A DNA stretch of 64,000 nucleotides, from positions 11,441,024-11,505,023 of the forward strand of contig NC_044576.1 of the NCBI RefSeq assembly GCF_901933205.1, given 5' to 3'. Below, piece by piece: positions 12,346 to 35,841 of this stretch. Made by a program: the position numbers and the translations under genes. The stretch comes from Camarhynchus parvulus (Eukaryota > Chordata > Aves > Passeriformes > Thraupidae). Under the pieces are notes generated by a model. That model searched no databases and was not told where the DNA came from. It saw only the letters and a list, made by a program, of their open reading frames with translations. How positions within the stretch are numbered: position 1 is the first letter of the stretch; each line of letters starts with the position of its first letter.

Positions 12346-13969
12346 ATTTGCTTTCAGATACAGTTTTAAACTTTGCATTCTAAATCTTTCAGGAGCCCTA
12401 CTTTAACAAAACTGCATTTCAAATGTCAGTAAGAACACACTGTCAGTAAGAAAACAAGACCAGGTGGTATTCAGGACTAAAGCACTGCTAACAAACATCC
12501 CTTAATTCAAAAGCATCCTCCTTCCCCTGCAAAGAAGTGAGCTCTTGCTATTGGTTTCAGCCAACAAAGATAGACTTCCAGATGCAAATTCCTCTTAAGA
12601 CATGCTCAGACTGTCTGACAGAAATGAGGGTATGGTCTGCCTTTGGACAAAGGACACACCGCTGCCATTGACCAAACTGGGAGTCCTGTCAGCAAGTCCC
12701 AGTCAGAATCCATCGTTTGGACACATGGCTATCATATTCTGCAATCTTTACATTCCCCTCCCTTGCCATGGTGACAAATGCAATCCAGAATTAAATCTAC
12801 AACATTGCCTTTTTCTTTCAAGACAAATAGCAATACAACTTCTAGGAAAAAGGACCTGCCTGATCCTTACACAACAGAGGGAGAACACTTACATGTATGT
12901 ACTTCAGTAAGGGGAGGTTGCACATTCCTGATTAACAAGCAATCTATTTTCACTGACCTAGTTTGGAAACCTTTCCCCCCCTTTATACTTTTTACCTTTA
13001 TGCGCTTTTATTTTGAGAACAACAAGCTGAAGAGATGTCATCCATGCCAGCAGAGAATAAAAACTCAGAGTTCCAAGAGTAAGAGAAATTACAATATACA
13101 AAATACTGAGCAATAACTACAGATTACATGTCTCATGTACAGACAATTGCTCATCAACAGCACACAACTCCCTAACTCTTACCAAAACAACAATTTCTGA
13201 ATAATCCTGGAAGAGGATTTCTGTGGAAAAACTAAGTTATATAAACTAAGTCATCATTCACATACATCAATACGACATCAAAAGGCACAGTCTGCAAAGA
13301 CTTAGCTTTAATTTCATAATCTCTTCTTACATATATATATATATATTTAAGGCACAATCCAAAACCTTTAAACATTAATGACAGAATCTTTACTACTGTC
13401 AACATTACTCCTGCCTTGTGACAGTCTGCCTTAGCAAGAATGAAATGTAGAACATGTCTTCCTTGAAAAGAAACAAGGTAAAAAACCAGAACTTGACAAA
13501 ACTTCTTTAAAGCAGTCTTAACTAGACACAAAACCTCGCGGCTGCTATCTGCAAGTATCAGAAAGTGGGCTAGCCCAAAACCAACTCTGCATACAACAGA
13601 TACAAACTTGCATTAAAATGGCACTCAATGTTTATACAAAAGAACACCTTAAAATCATACAACTGTGATTGTTGTTAAACAAACATTATTTCAACATGAT
13701 ATAAGCAGAAAAGAAATAATGACCATTCATGGATTGCTGAGTGTACTATACAGAATCGTGAGCAGATGGCACATAAGCTCGGTATTTTGGGGAGGTTTGG
13801 CATTTATTACCTACTACTTTTGAACTGAAGATATATGCAGTATTATCTTTTAAAATGCAATTGCTTTAGAAGAAACAGGTCATTACATATTTACTTATGG
13901 AGAAAAAAAGATGCTCTGCAGCAAGTATGTGAAAAGAGCAGCTTTTTAAAGAAAAATTCAATGCTCCAT
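12346..13969 (-). other. ANXA11: Convergent gap; ANXA11 3' UTR
   Basis: This lies between the PLAC9 polyadenylation signal and the ANXA11 stop. On the minus strand AATAAA hexamers occur at 13803-13808 and 13007-13012, which would give 3' UTRs of about 180 or 980 bases. A short (AT)n run lies at 13331-13346. Open frames here, 100-112 codons on the plus strand at 12602-13116, show no recognisable domain and are probably chance. Confidence 0.5.
13331..13346. repeat. (AT)n microsatellite
   Basis: Eight uninterrupted AT units, probably inside the ANXA11 3' UTR. Confidence 0.9.
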
Positions 13970-25204
<11,235 letters not shown>

Positions 25205-26040
25205 TGCAAAGACCTGCAAAGCATGTGTGACACAGTTATCTTCTGTAATGCTTCACTCATTACGCCACATAACACTAAGAGGCAACAGCTATGCACTAGC
25301 CAGTTACCAAAATGTAGACATAACCTGCACACTGTCCCAGCTTTTCCCTTAGAAACCTCTTCCCATTTCCTGACTAATAAACAGATAGCTAAGCAGTTGC
25401 AGAGTCACTCCTCACACCGTTTTTCTCATTTGTTGCAGTTGCTACTTAGTGCTTGGTCTATTATGTTGTTAGGGATGCACTACTTGAACTTGCTTCCTTT
25501 ACCATGCTATTAAAACCTCCAGAAGTTTCCAGCATATACAGAACTGTCTTAGCAATGAAGAGTAGAAAATCATCTGACAAAAAAGCAACATCTTCAAGTG
25601 AGTAACTAAAAGAAGTTGTTAGAAGGCACCGAAATGCAAACATCTGCAGAAGTGCAAGGTCAGAGTAAGAAGCAGAAGGGATACACTTTCATGCTTACAG
25701 CATTGCCATAAAATATGAAGGGCTTACTGACAGGATAAGATCACTAGAACAAATTGAGTCTCTCAAAATGGATAGCGCCTCTGTCAGCACAGAAGTGCAC
25801 AAAGTCATTAGCTGTCCAAAACAGAAGTGGAGGTCAAAAAGGAAGAACAGCTAAATGAAGGACAAAATGAAAACTGGCTTCCAGAATACAAGGGCCTTAT
25901 TTTAAACAGAACAGCTACCAGGAAGAATGGTAAAAGTAACTATGAAGAAAAATATCTATAACGAGTGTTAACTTTTTGAAGGTTATTTTTAATGACAAGC
26001 CACATTATATTTTTAGAATTGCTGTGTCAATTATCCCATT

Positions 26041-26052
26041 CCCCCCCCCCCC
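26041..26052. repeat. C12 homopolymer
   Basis: Twelve C on the plus strand (G12 on the transcribed strand), flanked by T/C-rich sequence. Confidence 0.9.
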
Positions 26053-26534
26053 TTTCCCCTAAAGCACTACCTTTTGCATCTGGCATGTTTTGCTGTGTTT
26101 TGGGTTTCAGCTGTGGAATTTTGTTTTAGATTTGGTTTGAGTTGGCAGGGGTGCTGTTCTTGTGAAATTGTTTTCATTTTGCATGATCACATTAAGTTCT
26201 CTTTCTGGTTTGCATGGCTCTATTGCATGGCAACACTGAAATGGAGAAACACCTTTTTTGTGGTTTCTTTTTTAATAAGGAAATAAAATTAGGAAATCTG
26301 CAATTTACTTAAAAACTGTTTGGACTTCATGCTGCAATACTCATTTAAATTTAAAGAGCGAGAAATGAACTAACAGAAACTGCAATGAACAGAGCACACT
26401 GAAGTTATAACCCTACTTTACTTCTGCTCCAGTATGTAGCATCTAACAGAATCAATAAATACGTGAATGCAGCTTCTCAGCATTAGAAAAGCAATGCCTG
26501 CTGTTAGCCATGCAAAGACTGACCCCAAACTCAC

Positions 26535-26690
26535 GAGGGCGAGAAACAAAACGCAAAGCACCTATTCTCCCTCTGCTGCTGGAAAACGAGCAGACAGCTT
26601 CCTCCCTCCGGGCCCCACAACTGTCAGAGGCTGGAGCTGCCGAGCCCCGGGCCCGCGCTGCCACCTCCGGGCAGGTACCCGAGCGTGGCA
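26535..26690 (-). promoter_or_regulatory. ANXA11: Possible alternative first exon / promoter of ANXA11
   Basis: A GC- and CpG-richer patch inside the leader intron, ending on the minus strand in a good donor, CGCCCTC|GTGAGT (exon edge at 26535). It has no visible acceptor at the other side, as expected for a first exon. Human ANXA11 has several alternative non-coding first exons, so this placement is plausible. Transcript evidence is lacking. Confidence 0.35.
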
Positions 26691-29600
26691 GGGCAGAGAG
26701 GCCAGCAGAATAAAAATAACACTACAAAAACTCAACAGAAGGCAGCCCGGCACACTTCAGAGCCTCTCTCATTCAGAAATGGGCTTTGTGTAATAAAGCA
26801 TGGAAAAATGAAAAAGAGCAATTATTAGCACATCACTCAAAAACCAACCAAAGAACCCCCACAATCTAGATTCTTAGCATGCATAATGTCAATGTGTACA
26901 TTTACAACACCAAAATCACTGCTATTTCTTCAGGTAAAATCGTAATTATATTTTTAGTTATTTTTTAGCTTTACATATAAATACAATAAAGACAAGGTAC
27001 TCAAAAATTGTGAGATGCCTTTTTCAATAAAGCTTTAGATACAAATTTAAGGCAAAGAACCGTTTTCTGTGGTAGAGGCTGAGAAGCAATGGGAAAAGTT
27101 TGTTTTTCTTAGCAAGTCTGTTTGATTGCTTTTAACCCCATATAGAACGCTCATTTCAAATTGGAAAAACCCCCGAGATTAAAAGAGCCTTTTGGCTATG
27201 GAAGCTGAGGTTGAGGAAAAAAAAACCAGCCAACTTCAGCAACCTGAAAAAAAATGCTAGTTTCTATATAAAAATGTTCCACTTCTTCTGAACACTGTAT
27301 TTACCTAGGGCTTTTCCAAGGGGAAATTTTCCCAGACTGGTTTGATTCCAGGCAAACTAGAGCTGCAAACACACTGACTTCTCATGTTCAGAAACATCCC
27401 TGATCACCACCTTTTCCACAGTGCCTTTGAGCCTCTGTTGGCCAACACTCTAAATTTAGAAATATTAACATCGAAAGTTACTTTTCCCAACCACTCCCTC
27501 AACCCAGCCTCCATGTCATCTTCTACTCTCATCTTCCACACTTTCTCCTCCTACACCCACAATATTTTACTAAAATTCTTCGTGATGAGCAGCAGTTGCC
27601 TGCTGATAACAAAGGGGTGACACAGGCGAGGGAACAGAAGATATGGAAACCCACCCTGCTGTGCAAACATTGCGTGGGAGGACACAGGAACAGCAAGGTC
27701 TCTGTTTGCTCAGTCAAAAAAAAAGTAGTGCATAAGACGAGGGAAAAATCCAAACAACCAAACCACACACGGAAAGAGGGAGTGCCTTGAAGAAAATAAA
27801 GAACAACTACTGTCAAGGTCCTCTCCCCATTCCCAGTATTCAATCCCAGAGGTCCATCTCAGAACTTTAAATAAAGACCTGAGGTTTTACTCCCACAGTG
27901 TACATTGCTATCATGCTTCACACTGCAAGCTATAAACCACTCAGGCCCTTGAGCATTTTTCTGCTGCTTGGCAAAGCTAAGAGGGAACAGACACGTTCAG
28001 AAAAGATTAAATCTGTGACAGACTTTCAACAGGAATCTTGAAAATACGCCTCTGTAAGATACAGTACAGAAGGACTACAACTCAAAAAATTTATAACAAA
28101 ACTACAAATTCCATAACGGCAGAAATAAAGAAGAAAACTTCAAGGCTGCCAGAAAAGTTCTGTTTCAAGGTGCAATAGCAATAAGCTCAGCCATTGCATT
28201 CACACTCATTCCTGGAATTTATTTAGTGGCTGCTGTTCAGGCTCCAGCTATGCCATGGTACAATAACTTCAGAACAAAAAAGGATGAAAAACCATAATGT
28301 TTATTAGTTCAAAATTATTTAATAATGCCCATTTCACAGGGATCACTGAGTATAGTTAAACCCTTGGCCTTGACTCCTCCACAAGGTTAATTACCAGGAT
28401 ATAGTAGACAAAGCAGCCTGAAGCTATAAATTACAGTACCTGCTCTGAGACTGATCCCTGATTGTGAAACCAGCAGAACAGAATTTACCACCTCACAATA
28501 TACTGTCGTTTTTCATCAGATATGAGCTCAGGCATCCAGCACTGTGCTTTTCCAAGACAAGGACAAACCACAGTCAGCACTGAACCAGCTAACTGCTATT
28601 TACCAGCCTGAGCAAGATTTATCTTTGACTCAAGCACTGCAGCATACAAGTTGTTCTCTCCTGTATCAGTTGTAATATTTTTCATCCTGATGGATAAACA
28701 GTCTGGCAATTTTGTTTTATCATTAAGTCTTCTGTGTCTGTGGCTCCTGCCTAGCCTTCCTTTCACTATGAAAAAAACCTAATTTAGTGGAATGGGTTGA
28801 TCTTCCAACAAGGCTGAGTTCATGCCAGCCAACACTCAGGAAACCTCTTTTACACAGATCTTATCACTCATTGTTCACCTTTACAAACTTTTACTGGACT
28901 TCCTCCAGCAATGTATATTTAAGGAGTATTAATTCATCATCTACTTCCTACAAAAAAAAGCTTCCTTAACAAAAAGCCCAAACAAACTCACAGTTGTGAA
29001 TAGATGGTGGAACAATAACAAACTCAAATATGAGGTTTTTCTAAAAACTATCCATTTGAATTGCTTGCTAGTATTATGACTCAGGAGCTCTGCCAGTTTT
29101 AGTGATCCTTCTAATTCAGTATCATAATCTATTTTATTACAGTAAATAATCTAGCACTTGGACCTGCTGGGGCAAGGGGGTGAGAAAGGTAGCACTTGCA
29201 AGCTTTAGTCAAAATAGAACTGAAAAGAGATGCCATGTCCACCAAAGAACAGCTGAATGGGAAGACACACCCATAAGCTACAACTGAGCTGTAAAAATAT
29301 TACTAAGAACATTCCTGTAGCCTTTCTAGTGACAGAAGCCCTACTCATGGCTTCAAAATCCAAAGAACTTCGTTGAGCTGCATGGACTTTCAATATCTAT
29401 ATGCAGCAAAAACATGAGTTAATTCCAAGAGATCAGTTTCATTTTGGATCCCTACTCTGTCCTGATGCAAGTTCTTCCTTTTGTAGCACACTTCAACACT
29501 CTCTTTCAAATATATAAAATATACAGTCAAAACATTTATGACAACACAGATAGACACCTTCCAAACAACAAAACAAGAAAAAAAAAAACAAATTAAGGTT

Positions 29601-29929
29601 AACAGATGTTTGAAGAAGTAATGGAATGAGGTTGTTCTGTTTCAAACTTGTAACTTGTCACATAAAATCATTTGTTGCAAAAAAAAAAAATACTATAAAT
29701 AGTCTGAGCGAGGCTCTCAACTGACTAATGCCTCAGGGATTTATACTCCTCTATTTTAAGTTCTACCATGAAAGAATAAATTTTTACACCATTAGTGCAA
29801 GTCAGAATATGTAAATACCAATTAGTCCATGAACTACAGCAATAGTGTAGTATTCAGCACCCTAAAATAATTACTAAAAAATATCTGGTTGTTCATTTCT
29901 CACCAGCAGGTTTTAATTAGCTGCTGTGC

Positions 29930-30130
29930 CCGAGCCTGAAGCGCAGAGCCAGGGCGTGGCCCCACGGCAAAGGCAGAGGCACAGGAACAGAAGGACACAC
30001 GAGGTTTCCATCAGGCCTGCAGCTGCTCGGGCTGCAGAGGGACAGACAGACTGACACCAGGCTGTGCAGTGACAGCTCCCACAGCCGGGCACACCCCACC
30101 TGCGGCAAAGGCTCTCTGCCGACAGCCCTG
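29930..30130. other. GC-rich patch in the ANXA11 leader intron, unassigned
   Basis: About 200 bases with raised G+C and several CpG. It could be a decayed repeat, an enhancer or another non-coding leader exon. Overlapping minus-strand frames of 63-93 codons show low-complexity Leu/Pro/Cys composition and no recognisable domain. Confidence 0.25.
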
Positions 30131-31049
30131 GGACTCCCCAGATGGACACCAGGTACAAAGACATCAGCGTTTTCTTACCAGTGCTGACTTTCACACTTCA
30201 GGGCAGGGAAGGCTTACACATTCAGCTGTCCAGCAACACTGGCATGGTTACTACCCCTCAGTGAGCAAATGGACAAACCTTCATTCACTCCAGGCTATAA
30301 GGAATTATTCATTTTCAGCTGATTAATTCTTTCCAGGAACAGAATTATTCAAGAACCAACTTAGAGTAGTAAAATAAAGAGACAGGTATTTCCAAGCAAC
30401 CATAGACAGGAATTTGAAAAGAAAGCAAGACTATACCCCTCAAATCTAGACTGTACTTGAGATCAGCAAGCTTTAGTCCTCAAAGCTTACTACTGAGAAA
30501 TGTTTTTCCCCCAGAATCCTAACATTTGTAAGATGCGTTTATTCTCCCAGCTAATAGAAAACCAAGTATTTTTTAAACACCGCCAAGCATAGCAAACAAT
30601 CACTTATTGTGACTATAGATAAGTACACTGTTTACTGAATAAGTGTAAATTCCCATGCTTAAAGTTATCTCTAGCAATAATAAAAGAAATATTCAGCCTG
30701 CTTCAGGCAACTTAAGCATTTAATTCAGAGCAACTTACTAGGCCAAAGTCCAAAATCAGATATGTTTTTCTAGCCAAGCCAGAGGTCTTTGGGGTGCAGG
30801 AATTAATTATAGAAAGTATCACTTCACATATATATTGACTATAGTTAAGTTTAGCACAATCAAAAGACCTTCAGAAGCATTAAAACTCATCTGGATCTTT
30901 AATATGGAACTGATGTATTTGACAGTTCTTAAGCTCACCAGAAGTTAAGATCTAAAAGCCTGAATTGGAAGCCCACCTGTCCTACGGGTGAAGAATTCCC
31001 CAATACCCTGAAAAAAACTCTCACCACCCACGCTTTGCAATAAAAGAAA

Positions 31050-31089
31050 AAAGAAAACCAACCAACCAAACAAAACCAACCAAAACAAG
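31050..31089. repeat. (ACCA/CAAA)n simple repeat
   Basis: An imperfect AACC/CAAA tract, similar in type to those at 20.2, 42.5 and 59.8 kb. Confidence 0.85.
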
Positions 31090-31780
31090 AATTCCAAAAG
31101 ATTTTTAACCTTCCCTTACCAAGTAAGATAGCATATTCTCTCTCTAACAGACAGCACATAAGGCCAAAAAGGAGGCCACACCTGGAAGAACTTGTTTCCC
31201 TTTCTTTGGAGATCTCAAACAAGGCCATTGCTACTGAGCAGAGGGCACAGTGACAGTGCACTGCCCAGGGAACAGCCAGGTAGTGGAGCTGGGTGGGGCT
31301 GTGTTTGTTTTATTCAGTTACCACAATCTAACGACTGGCACTGCTCCACATTCAGCATCTGTGACAGCTGAACAGTATGGATACACATACAAACAAAAAA
31401 CTAGCTGCCAAGCAAGAATCACAGAAAAATGTGACAGAATTGTCTCTTAGAAGGATATCACTGAGTCCCAGCTCTGTCCTATAGCTGACTCCAGGTTTAA
31501 CCCATTCAGGATCTAACTTCTTATAAAGATTGCCTAGTGAGTGCTGATAAAATCTGCAACAAGCACAGAGCAACAATAGAAGCAATACACAATAAATACA
31601 TATTGCTGTTCTTAGGTTTGCTTATCTACTTTACATTCTTCCCAGCTTGGGGAACTGAGAAGGAAATTCAGCATTTGTATCAACCACACCCACTTTCAAA
31701 TAAACTGGCAAAAGTAAAGGGACAACTCAAGTTTCAAATAGGTGAAAGTGCTGCTCATTGAAGGGTAAATAAGCAGCCTT

Positions 31781-31797
31781 TTCCTTTCCTTTCCTTT
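31781..31797. repeat. (TTTCC)n pentanucleotide repeat
   Basis: About 3.5 units of TTTCC on the plus strand. Confidence 0.85.
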
Positions 31798-33916
31798 CAA
31801 AAGTCTTTTGTTACCTTCAAAACAAACTCAAAACAAAACACACTGCATACAGCTAACAACTCCCTGTCCTTATTTGCAACAGTTTACATAAAACACTTAA
31901 AAATATAAACAACAAGAAACATGGTTCAAGGTAGTAAACATAAGTGCATGAAATAAACAAAAGAAATAACACTGGTGCCATTACTTAGCTAAATATTTAA
32001 TGTAATGGAAGCCTCCAAGCACAACTTGAAACTGACAGAGAAGTTTCTACAAATTATTATATAGAGGCTTGGCTAAAAATTAATGAAACTTGCAGTTTGT
32101 TCAAAAGCCCTACTATTTCTGTTGTCACAATTAAACTATCTGCTGTTTTCAATTATACCACTGCTTCAACTAGGTTTTTTTAATATATACTTCCACTGCT
32201 ATCAGAGAACTAGAATTAGGTTGGCTCTATCTTGGCTCTGATTAATGCAGTGCTATTGAACAGACCCTATGAAAGCTCCATCTTCCAAAACTTGCTAGAG
32301 GTGTAGTAAACAGCATCTCCTGTAATCTTCAAATCAGTCAAAATTCTTGGCTTGATTTTTTATAGCAGATCAGGTTTTGCATTTTGTTATCTAACACTAT
32401 GTCTTTACAATTCTGACTACATAAACACCCCCATGAAATAGCTCCATCCCATTGCTGGTGTTGTTATGTTTTTAGTGACTTTTGACATTTCAGAGTTCTC
32501 AGACTAACAATTCAAAACTTCTGGAGACTACAAATAATAACCTAAAGAAGGGACAAATCATATGAACGAATGTGATGGCTACTCCAGAAATTTTAAGTAC
32601 GGACAGATATTTTGGCCCCTGACCTTATACTAAGGTCAGGCAAGAGAAAGGAACAAAAATATCATAAATATTGTTGACATAAAATCATTGGGCACTCAGC
32701 AGAAATGTATTGGGGACAGGGTTACAGGCAAACACATAAGCAATTCTCAGTTCAAGTTATCTGCTGCATCAGTGGGAGGAGAGTGGTCCACATGACTCTT
32801 ACAGCAACTCAAAATAGAGGAAATTATAGAAATAGCCAAGCTATGGGGAAAGGGTTCATACACTCAGGCTTTACAGCAACCATACACTTGCACTGGGTTT
32901 GTATTGTTTCTAACATTACCCTGGGTGTTCCAGTAAAGCATTGACTCACTCCGCAGAAAATAACTGTATGCTGGTGGGAGGTAGCAGGGAATGAACCTCC
33001 CACCTCTGACAGCAGCCGGGCTTTCAGATGCATAACCCTCATAATCAGCTCCTTCATCAAAACACACCGCAGCAGCACTTCTCTCTCTCGCCAGGCTGCT
33101 TTCCCTCCACACCTTCTGTCCCAGCGCCATCTGTCCCCGTCCTAGGCTGAGATGCCTCCCATGCCTCTGCCACTCCCTTCAGAACGTTACTTCTCGACAG
33201 TTCCTCCTTAACAGGAAGAAGCTTCCAGGAACTACTATAAATATATTAAAAAAGTATATATATATTCCACAGAGGTACTCCCTTACAGAAACAGGATGGG
33301 GACAAGAAGGAACTGCATTTCTGAATATGGAGATATTTGTGCTGTGTTCTGTCACACATATAACTACAGCATAGCAAGAGTTTGAAGAGTTTCCATTTTA
33401 GGACAAATAAAGTGTCTTGAAAACACTTAAAGACACTTAATTGTCTTAAAGACATTCGAAGTACATATGGTATAAGAAAAGGTAAAGTATACTACGAGCA
33501 GTTTAGAGAAAGGGGCCTTCGGGGGGAGGAAAAAAGCACTGCGTAATGGCCAGCCTACCATCTTAGGCTGCTTTCTTCTGACAACTGCACACACCAAAAT
33601 TATAAACTCAAGATAAACTACGGACACAGGCAAAGGACCGAACTGTAACTACAACACCAAAGCATGCCCTCTGCTCCGAAACCACATTTCCCCAGGAAGC
33701 AGGCGTTGCTTCCTCCCAGCGGCGGAGCTGCCCCGAGCCCGCCCGGCCAGCCCTTGAGGCGCTGCCTGTCACCCGCGGGCTCCGGCCGCCCCAGGATCCC
33801 GTCCCCGCGGGGACACGGACACGGGCCCGGCCCACAGCCCCACAGCCCCGGCCCGACCCTGCCACACCGGGGGGCCCCGGCCCCTCGCCCCCATCCCGCC
33901 GCGGGGTCGCGCCTAC

Positions 33917-34100
33917 CGAAGGTCCTGCGGAGCCGCTGCTACCACCGCCCGTCGCAGGTGCTGCCGGCGCTGCAGGGCGGTGCCGGGGAGCGGCAGGAGG
34001 AGGAGCCGCTGCGGCCCCGGCTCATTCTCTGCCCGCCCCGCCGCGGCCTCCGTGCGAGGGAGGGCCGGGGCCGGCCGGTGAAAAACCTGCCGGGGGCGGC
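33917..34100 (-). other. ANXA11: ANXA11 non-coding exon 1 (5' end not determined)
   Basis: The donor is CCTTCG|GTAGGC at 33917/33916 on the minus strand, inside the CpG island. The transcription start is only guessed, somewhere between about 34030 and the minisatellite edge at 34130. Splicing to 25213 would produce the leader. Confidence 0.5.
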
Positions 34101-34133
34101 GGGCCCGGGGCGGGCACGGTGAGCGCCGGGGGA

Positions 34134-34281
34134 ACAGCCCCGCACCGGCCCCCGGGGGGGACAGACAGCCCCGCACCGGCCCCCGGGGGGGACAGACAGC
34201 CCCGCACCGGCCCCCGGGGGGGACAGACAGCCCCGCACCGGCCCCCGGGGACAGACAGCCCCGCACCGGGCCCCGGGGAGA
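34134..34281. repeat. 31-bp GC-rich minisatellite, about 4.8 copies
   Basis: The unit is 31 bases, beginning ACAGCCCCGC and ending GGGGGGGACAG. Copies are 34134-34164, 34165-34195 and 34196-34226 (essentially identical), 34227-34254 (28 bases, three G fewer) and a partial copy, 34255-34281. Each unit carries a C5 run followed by a G7 run, so both strands have G-quadruplex-like potential across the array. Confidence 0.95.
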
Positions 34282-34334
34282 AACCGCACAACAGGTTTGA
34301 CCAAGAGGCCCATTGTATAAAAAACAAACGCAGG

Positions 34335-34348
34335 GTAGCCAAGGTAAC
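34335..34348. promoter_or_regulatory. RFX-type X-box
   Basis: GTAGCCAAGGTAAC fits the X-box consensus GTNRCC-N(0-3)-RGYAAC exactly, with a 2-base spacer. It lies at the upstream edge of the ANXA11 CpG island. RFX factors bind such sites in cilium-related and other promoters. Confidence 0.5.
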
Positions 34349-34355
34349 TCCGCCC

Positions 34356-34365
34356 GTCACGTGGG
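34356..34365. promoter_or_regulatory. CLEAR-like E-box GTCACGTGGG
   Basis: It contains the palindromic CACGTG core in the context GTCACGTGGG. The TFEB/TFE3 CLEAR consensus is GTCACGTGAC, so 8 of 10 positions match. USF would bind the same core. It lies 8 bases from the X-box, with a GC box (CCGCCC) between them. Confidence 0.45.
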
Positions 34366-34419
34366 CAGCCCGGGCATTCCCCAGGAGCGCAGCGTCGCCT
34401 GACGGACCGGGTGACCTGG

Positions 34420-35285
34420 ACACGGCAAAACCAAATCCTGGTTCAAGTCAAGGTTGTAAACGTTCAGCACAACATCGGATTGAAAACCCCCCCTGACTCT
34501 TCTCACCAGGAATTTCAGAAACACACTTTCCAAACACGGTGGTACAGAAATCCCCCATTTTGTATAAAGCATACTTTTCCTTAAGTAAAATTCCACAAAA
34601 AATCAAGAGGAAGGAGACTGATCTTGTCGACCTTTTCTAGTACAAGCAGTAATAGCTAAAGGCTTCAATAAACATCTTTTCTTTTTTCCCTACATGCATT
34701 CTTTAAAGATGAGTGAAGTTGCTCACATGGAAGCATTTAGAGAGACAAACCAAGATAATAAAAACGAAAAATAAAAAGGGCTAACATTTTCCAATTATAT
34801 TTCTTTTGCCAAGACACTAATCAAAATAGCAAACACAGCATTATCTAACTGAATCACAGCATTATACAACTTGGGTGGGGAATGAACTTGACTTTGCAGC
34901 TGAGAATTTTGTGAACAGGGTCCAGAACCTCTTTTCCAACACTTGCTTCTCTAATACGTAGGCTTTGTAACAGGCAATTTCATTTAGAATGAAACTAATC
35001 TGGAGAGATGTGTTCACACTTCTTAAAGCATCCTGTTCAACCACCAATAGCTTTCAGTGGAGGACCTGGGCTTTTGGTCCTCCATACAACTTTCACATAC
35101 CACAATGGCCAATCATTGAAATACAACAGCTGTGATTGAACTAAAGAAAAGAAATTGCCATTTTTCCCTCTCCCTCATCAAAATTTTAATTGGTACCATA
35201 GAGGCCAAGGCTGCACTTGTGGGCAACAGCCACATTTAAAGTAGTCTAAAGCAGGTGAATAGCTGTATTTGAATATAAAAACAGC
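34420..35285. other. Intergenic, upstream of ANXA11
   Basis: AT-rich after the CpG island. No gene, repeat or splice pair seen. Confidence 0.6.
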
Positions 35286-35841
35286 TGTGGTGGTTTAACC
35301 CCAGCCAGCAGCCAAGCCCCACACAGCCTCTCTTCCTCCCTGGCCAGCAAGATCAGGGAGAGAATGAGAGGTAAAATCTGGAAAAACTTGTGTGTTGAGA
35401 TAAAGACAGTCTAATAGGAAAAGCAAAAGCCACGCACACAGGCAAAGAAAAAGGAATTAATTCTCCACTTCCCATGGGCAGGCAGGTGTTCAGTTATTTC
35501 CAGGACAAAAAGACTCCACCACACATAACAGTTACTTGGAAAGATAAATGCCATCACTCCAAATGTCTCCCCTGCTTTCAGAGACTGAGCACAATGTCAT
35601 ACAGGCTGGAATATCCCTTGGGGTCAGTTGGGGTCAGCTGTGTCCCTGCCCAACTTGTTGTGCACCCCTGGACTCCTCACTGGTGGGATGAGAAGCAGAA
35701 AAGCCTTGGCTCTGTGCAAGCCCTGCTCAGCAATAACAAAAACATCTCTGTATTATCACCACTGTCTTCAGCACAAATCCAAAACATAGCCCTCCACTAG
35801 CCACTGTGAAGATAAACTGCATCTCAGTCAAAACCAGCACA
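35286..35841 (-). mobile_element. Solo LTR of an avian endogenous retrovirus
   Basis: A 556-base element bounded by TG...CA. Its ends (TGTGGTGGTTTAACCCCAGC and AAAACCAGCACA) are those of a common avian ERV LTR family, as I recall it. Read on the minus strand it starts TGTGCTGGTTTTG, and near its end has a TTATTAG/TGTCTTTATCTC polyadenylation region. The TATA segment expected in its middle seems degraded. There are no internal retroviral genes. Flanks are ACAGC and TTAGC, so a target duplication, if present, is imperfect. Confidence 0.85.

Larger units (their letters stand above)
25214..33916 (-). other. ANXA11: ANXA11 5' intron(s), leader region
   Basis: 8.7 kb between the coding start exon and the CpG-rich first exon. 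It is mostly AT-rich. GC-rich patches lie at 26535-26700 (possible alternative first exon) and about 29930-30130. A C12 tract is at 26041-26052, a (CCAAA)n-like tract at 31050-31089 and a (TTTCC)n tract at 31781-31797. No protein-coding exon is evident. Confidence 0.65.
33660..34420 (-). promoter_or_regulatory. ANXA11: ANXA11 CpG-island promoter
   Basis: About 750 bases with very high G+C and dense CpG, the only such island in the window. It sits upstream of ANXA11 in the correct orientation. A donor CCTTCG|GTAGGC ends the presumed first exon at 33917. There is no minus-strand TATA box, as usual for CpG-island promoters. A TATAAAA on the plus strand near 34315 could mark weak divergent transcription. 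Motifs at 34335-34365 and a minisatellite at 34134-34281 are listed separately. Confidence 0.8.

Noticed and set aside
12602..13116. Two overlapping plus-strand frames of 102 and 112 codons between PLAC9 and ANXA11
   Set aside because: They lie in the probable ANXA11 3' UTR on the opposite strand and have no recognisable protein features.
33664..34496. Several 85-152-codon frames on both strands in the CpG island, rich in Pro, Gly, Arg and Ala
   Set aside because: They arise from absence of stop codons in GC-rich DNA and from the 31-bp minisatellite. No domain or conserved start is seen.
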